Shown here one piece after another: positions 60,067 to 64,000 of a stretch of DNA of 64,000 bases (positions are counted from its first letter, which is position 1; each line of letters starts with the position of its first letter). The position numbers were made by a program, and so were the translations under genes. This DNA comes from Acidobacteriota bacterium (GTDB lineage Bacteria; Acidobacteriota; UBA6911; JACQSX01), in the NCBI GenBank assembly GCA_016211105.1, contig JACQSX010000010.1, positions 1 to 64,000 on the forward strand. The letters run 5' to 3'. The notes beneath the pieces are model-generated. The model was not told the origin of the DNA. It made no database searches and saw only the letters and a list, made by a program, of their open reading frames with translations.

Positions 60067-61506
60067 GTGCTCGTTCAGTTAACTCTGGGGTGCTCGTTGG
60101 ACGCAGATAAAGGAATCTATGGGCAAGGTGGTCGACGTCTTTTCCTCACGATTGCAGTAGTGATATTTGTTGTCGCTCTCGTTGCGCGGGTTCTCGCCTA
60201 TAACTTTGTATGGCCTAACGTTTGTCATACCTTCATCGGCATGAGTGCTTCTGCAGCGGTCGGAGTTAACGCGGGAGGCAGACTGACAGTGAGGACCGAG
60301 GAGATTCAGCGCATTTCATCTCTAGGCCTAACTGCTCGACACCTGAACCGGATGTACAATCCCGATGCCTCTAGGCTCCCCCTTTGGGAGGTGGAGCCTG
60401 GCCTTTCACTGGTTTTGGTTGCGTTGTGGAAGCTCACGGGCGTTTACGATTTACGACCCTTGATCTGGTTGCAAATCATCTGCGACAGTTTCCTGTGTGC
60501 CATCTTTTTTCTGGTGCTGCACAGGGTGAGTGTGTGGGTGGGGTTTGGAACTGGGCTGGGTTGGGCACTTTTTCCTCCGCAGATCCAATTCGCCTGCACC
60601 GCGGGCTATGATGCATGGGCTTCGTTCGCTCTGATTGCAGTTTCTAGCGCCATGGTGTTCCTCTGCACCCGCAGATTGTCTTGGCGGGCGACGGCATTTA
60701 TTATGCTATGCATGAGTTTGATCTCAGTGGTGGGGCTTTGGACTCGATCTTATGTGCTGCTTTGGCCTTTTCTTGTTGCAGGGCTACTCCTTCAAATAGT
60801 CCGTGTGAAGCGGTGGCGGTCCATCCTCGTACTGATATATATCATCCCGTCGTTGTTTGGTATCATCGGAATGATGGTTGAGCGTGATCGGCTGGTGGGA
60901 AATCCACGACCAACGCGAACTACATTTTGGCACACATTCTGGGCAGGGATCGGTCAATATGACAACCCCTACGGTATTGAAGGACTTGATAGTTCGATTT
61001 ACGTATTTGCTCAATCTCTCGATCCTGGTCTCAAGACTTGGTTTACGAAATATCGCGTGGTCTGGGACGATCCGACCTTCAATATGGAATATGAAAAAGT
61101 TCTCGCCAAAGAAGCCCGAGTCTTTATTAGGCGTCATCCTGAGATTCTACTCAGAAATCATTTTCTGAGAATTCTTCGCTTGGTAGTACCCACCATTCGC
61201 ATGACTGAGTCAACGGCGGAAGGAATTGGCTTACCACAATGGTTGTTGGCTGCAGTGGGACTGTTACTTGTGCCGCTCTATGTTGCAGGCATAAGGCGGT
61301 GGGTGAAAGGCGGCATGAGCAGCCTGTTGGCTTTTATTAGTCCGCTAGGCTACTTGATCTTCGCTTTAGCGCCATTTTACATAGAGCGACGAATAATCAG
61401 CGCAGTGCTCTTCGTCCATATAGGTTTGGCGGTCGGCGGCATTCAGGCCGTTTTCGAATTTATCCGATCGCGCAGAGGGAACCAATTGGCACTGGCAAAA
61501 GTGTGA
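60067..61506 (+). CDS. Membrane glycosyltransferase (GT39-like)
   Basis: Polytopic; VEPGLSLVLVALWKLTGVYDLRPLIWLQIICDSF; start uncertain. Confidence 0.6.
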   Translation: MLVQLTLGCSLDADKGIYGQGGRRLFLTIAVVIFVVALVARVLAYNFVWPNVCHTFIGMSASAAVGVNAGGRLTVRTEEIQRISSLGLTARHLNRMYNPDASRLPLWEVEPGLSLVLVALWKLTGVYDLRPLIWLQIICDSFLCAIFFLVLHRVSVWVGFGTGLGWALFPPQIQFACTAGYDAWASFALIAVSSAMVFLCTRRLSWRATAFIMLCMSLISVVGLWTRSYVLLWPFLVAGLLLQIVRVKRWRSILVLIYIIPSLFGIIGMMVERDRLVGNPRPTRTTFWHTFWAGIGQYDNPYGIEGLDSSIYVFAQSLDPGLKTWFTKYRVVWDDPTFNMEYEKVLAKEARVFIRRHPEILLRNHFLRILRLVVPTIRMTESTAEGIGLPQWLLAAVGLLLVPLYVAGIRRWVKGGMSSLLAFISPLGYLIFALAPFYIERRIISAVLFVHIGLAVGGIQAVFEFIRSRRGNQLALAKV

Positions 61507-61703
61507 GAGGCGCGCGCACAAAACTGCGGCTTCCCACGAAGAAAGGAACTTGTCTGAGTCGTACCCGATGTATACTTCTTGTAAAGTCGAGTCAGGTACA
61601 AGACGGATCTAAGAGTATCTTTCAACAAATTTCGATCGGAAAACGACGCTAAGATTCCAGATATATCTCCGTGAGCATTCGCTGAAGGCATAGTTCTGTC
61701 TCG

Positions 61704-62684
61704 ATGAACTCTAAATCTCTTGAGCCCAATTGTTGTGTCGCGTATTCGGTCGTCGTTCCTGTCTACAACGAAAGCCAAGGGATCGATCACTGCGTTCATC
61801 AACTTATTGCTGTGATGGAATCGCTTGGTGAGCCCTTTGAGCTTGTCTTTGTGGATGACGGCAGTGTCGATCCATCTTTATCGATTTTGGCCCGCCACTG
61901 TGCGCAGGATCCACGAATCAAAGTGATCAGTTTGTCGCGCAACTTTGGCCATCAGGCAGCGCTATTTGCGGGTCTGCAGCATGCACGTGGGAAAGCGGTC
62001 ATCTCAATGGATGCGGATCTCCAGCATCCGCCCGAACTCGTCAAAAGCATGGTGGAATTGTGGCGTCAAGGCAATGAGGTCGTCTATACCGTCAAACAGG
62101 CGGCAAAAGCGTTCTCCCCCGTTCGCCGATTTGCCATGTGGTGCGCCTATTCGATCATCCGTCGCACGACGGGCCTCCAGATCGCGTTTGGGCAGTCCGA
62201 TTTTCGACTGCTAGATCGGGCGGTGGTAGATGTAATCAGCAAAATGCCGGAACAACGTAAATTCTTGCGCGGTTTGGTCAGTTGGGTTGGATTTAAGCAA
62301 GTGGCTCTGCCTTACGAACTAGCAGACAGATATGCAGGAAGTTCAAGTTACTCGTACTGGAAACTCTTCCGCCTTTTTTTTGATGGAATATTCTCCTTTT
62401 CGATTGTCCCCCTACGAACGACGCTTGTTCTGGGATTTCTCGCAGCGTCGCTAGCCCTTTTCTATGCTGTTTTCAGTCTTACGGCTGTATTCCTCGGGTG
62501 GCGCGTGGCGCCGCCCGGCTGGCTGTCCACGACCATGGTTGTGCTTTTTCTGGGCGGCGCCCAACTGATTGGGATTGGGTTGGTCGGAGAGTATCTGGGA
62601 CGAGTCTATGAAGAGACACAACAACGGCCTGTCTATATTGTTCGGCGTCGTATCGGCTTTGACGCGCTTGACGATCAACGATGA
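61704..62684 (+). CDS. GT2 glycosyltransferase (GtrB/DPM-like)
   Basis: SVVVPVYNESQGIDHCVHQL, FVDDGSVD, SLSRNFGHQAALFAGLQHARGKAVISMDADLQHPPELV. Confidence 0.92.
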   Translation: MNSKSLEPNCCVAYSVVVPVYNESQGIDHCVHQLIAVMESLGEPFELVFVDDGSVDPSLSILARHCAQDPRIKVISLSRNFGHQAALFAGLQHARGKAVISMDADLQHPPELVKSMVELWRQGNEVVYTVKQAAKAFSPVRRFAMWCAYSIIRRTTGLQIAFGQSDFRLLDRAVVDVISKMPEQRKFLRGLVSWVGFKQVALPYELADRYAGSSSYSYWKLFRLFFDGIFSFSIVPLRTTLVLGFLAASLALFYAVFSLTAVFLGWRVAPPGWLSTTMVVLFLGGAQLIGIGLVGEYLGRVYEETQQRPVYIVRRRIGFDALDDQR

Positions 62685-63493
62685 AATGCATTGTTTGCGG
62701 TTCGGATAAAACGAGAGATTATTGGGATCATCGTCTTGTCCAATGTACGGAATGCTTCCTGGTGCGTGCGGCAGACTCTTACTTTTCGTGCCAACCCTCC
62801 GGCTTATATACCGAGACGTACTATCAAGGCGCCGAATATGCAGACTACATGGGAGAACGTAAGGCTCTAGCTCGCAACTTTCAGCAGCGCATCGCGATAT
62901 TGCGCCGCCTGGCGCCGGAAGCGAGGAAGCTGGTTGAAATTGGATCCGGCTACGGCTTCTTTCTTGAGATGGCGGGCCGGTACTGGGGTGTGAAAGGCTT
63001 TGAGATCTCCGAATATGCGGCGCAGCAAGCGCAGAGGATGAGTCTGCCCTGCATACAGGGTGACTACCTTCTTGAAGACATCGCCGCCGAGAAGTCAGAT
63101 ATCGTGTGCCTGTGGGATGCAATCGAGCACCTCAGGACCCCCCGGTTGGTGCTGGAAAAAGTCGAAGCTGACTTGCGCCCGCGAGGTGTGGTAGCGATCA
63201 GTACCGGTGATATCGGCGCCCTTTTGCCAAGACTACAGAAAGCGAGGTGGCGTTTAATTCATCCTCCCACCCATCTCTGGTATTTTTCCTTGACCCTCTT
63301 GCTCCGGCTGTTGCGCGAGGTGGGTTTTGAACCCGTGAAAATTTCCTACCCGTTTCACTATCGGTCGCTGCGGTGGCTGGCGGGTAGAGTATCGCGATGT
63401 GCTCCCCGGTGGATCGGAGACTTGCCGATTCCGCTCCAGACGGGCGATATCGTGGAGGTCTACGCGCGGAAGCGTAGAGGAACAAGTGACTAA
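62681..63493 (+). CDS. Class I SAM methyltransferase with N-terminal Cys motif
   Basis: MKCIVCGSDKTRDYWDHRLVQCTECFLV; LVEIGSGYGFFLEMAGRYWGVKGFEISEYAAQQA; LWDAIEHLRTP. Confidence 0.85.
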   Translation: MKCIVCGSDKTRDYWDHRLVQCTECFLVRAADSYFSCQPSGLYTETYYQGAEYADYMGERKALARNFQQRIAILRRLAPEARKLVEIGSGYGFFLEMAGRYWGVKGFEISEYAAQQAQRMSLPCIQGDYLLEDIAAEKSDIVCLWDAIEHLRTPRLVLEKVEADLRPRGVVAISTGDIGALLPRLQKARWRLIHPPTHLWYFSLTLLLRLLREVGFEPVKISYPFHYRSLRWLAGRVSRCAPRWIGDLPIPLQTGDIVEVYARKRRGTSD

Positions 63494-64000
63494 GCTGCTC
63501 CTTGTCATCAGTGAGGCGTTCCGTTCCCATGGTGGCATCCAGCAGTACAACCGATTGCTCTGCAAAGCAGTGTCAGACTACGCCGAACACACAGGTGCGC
63601 GGGTGCAGATTGTGTCTCGCAATGACGAAAATCTGGATTCGGTGAATTCGTACATTCATGGCTCTGGCGTCCGTTTCCGCGGGTATGATACCGATTTGCG
63701 GCGCTTCGTGAAAGGCGTGCTACGGGCGAGTGTGCAACTGCGCCCCGACATTACGTTGCTGGGTCTGGTGAACTTCTCCCCGATCGGGCCGATTTTACGT
63801 CTGCTTGGCTTGACCCAACGATTTGGTGTTGCGTTGTATGGCGTTGAAGCGTGGCGGGTGTTGCCGCCCTTGCAGCGGTGGGCATTGGGTCGAGCAGACT
63901 TTGCCCTCGCCATCAGCGAGTACACGCGAGGTATGACCGTCTCGCTTAACAGAGTATCACAAGATCGGATTTACATTCTTCACCCGGCGTTGGATCCATT
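63486..64000 (+). CDS. GT4-type glycosyltransferase, 3' truncated by window edge (not in the supplied ORF track)
   Basis: GTG start; frame open to the end: VTKLLLVISEAFRSHGGIQQYNRLLCKAV...LYGVEAWRVLPPLQRWALGRADFALAISEYTRGM...ILHPALDP. Confidence 0.8.
   Translation, partial: MTKLLLVISEAFRSHGGIQQYNRLLCKAVSDYAEHTGARVQIVSRNDENLDSVNSYIHGSGVRFRGYDTDLRRFVKGVLRASVQLRPDITLLGLVNFSPIGPILRLLGLTQRFGVALYGVEAWRVLPPLQRWALGRADFALAISEYTRGMTVSLNRVSQDRIYILHPALDP

Overview
The window looks like the O-antigen/exopolysaccharide locus of a Gram-negative-type bacterium (taxon not determinable here; repeat style and teneurin-like RHS protein are reminiscent of Acidobacteriota/Verrucomicrobiota). Left edge: end of a Y1/REP-associated tyrosine transposase (RAYT), then a small membrane protein and a 2804-aa minus-strand Ig-like/NHL/YD-repeat RHS protein with a distinct C-terminal domain. 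Right of about 10.3 kb there is a nearly unidirectional polysaccharide cluster: heptose kinase, GDP-rhamnose enzymes (gmd/rmd), wecB on the minus strand, a fused HTH regulator, a Wzz-like protein, a complete GDP-D-glycero-alpha-D-manno-heptose module with its own transaldolase, a Wzx flippase, methyltransferases, tandemly duplicated GT39 genes, a CDP-glucose-derived (possibly branched-chain) sugar module with a TPP enzyme, GtrA/GtrB, a Lys-to-His DegT/dehydrase, a B12 radical SAM enzyme, a Wzy-like polymerase and further glycosyltransferases. The most notable non-standard signals are: (1) RAYT/REP-type palindromic repeats that sit both between genes and in frame inside the RHS gene; (2) an internally deleted IS256-family element with a clear 8-bp target duplication inside a duplicated epimerase gene; (3) an IS21-like end-only remnant; (4) an unusual density of truncated gene fragments (rfbF, TPP enzyme N- and C-terminal pieces, GT4, NUDIX, Wzy, GT2, FAD oxidoreductase) between 39 and 60 kb, recording repeated recombination in the locus; (5) a candidate RHS toxin C-terminus and membrane immunity pair. 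All family calls come from reading protein motifs; no database search was run.
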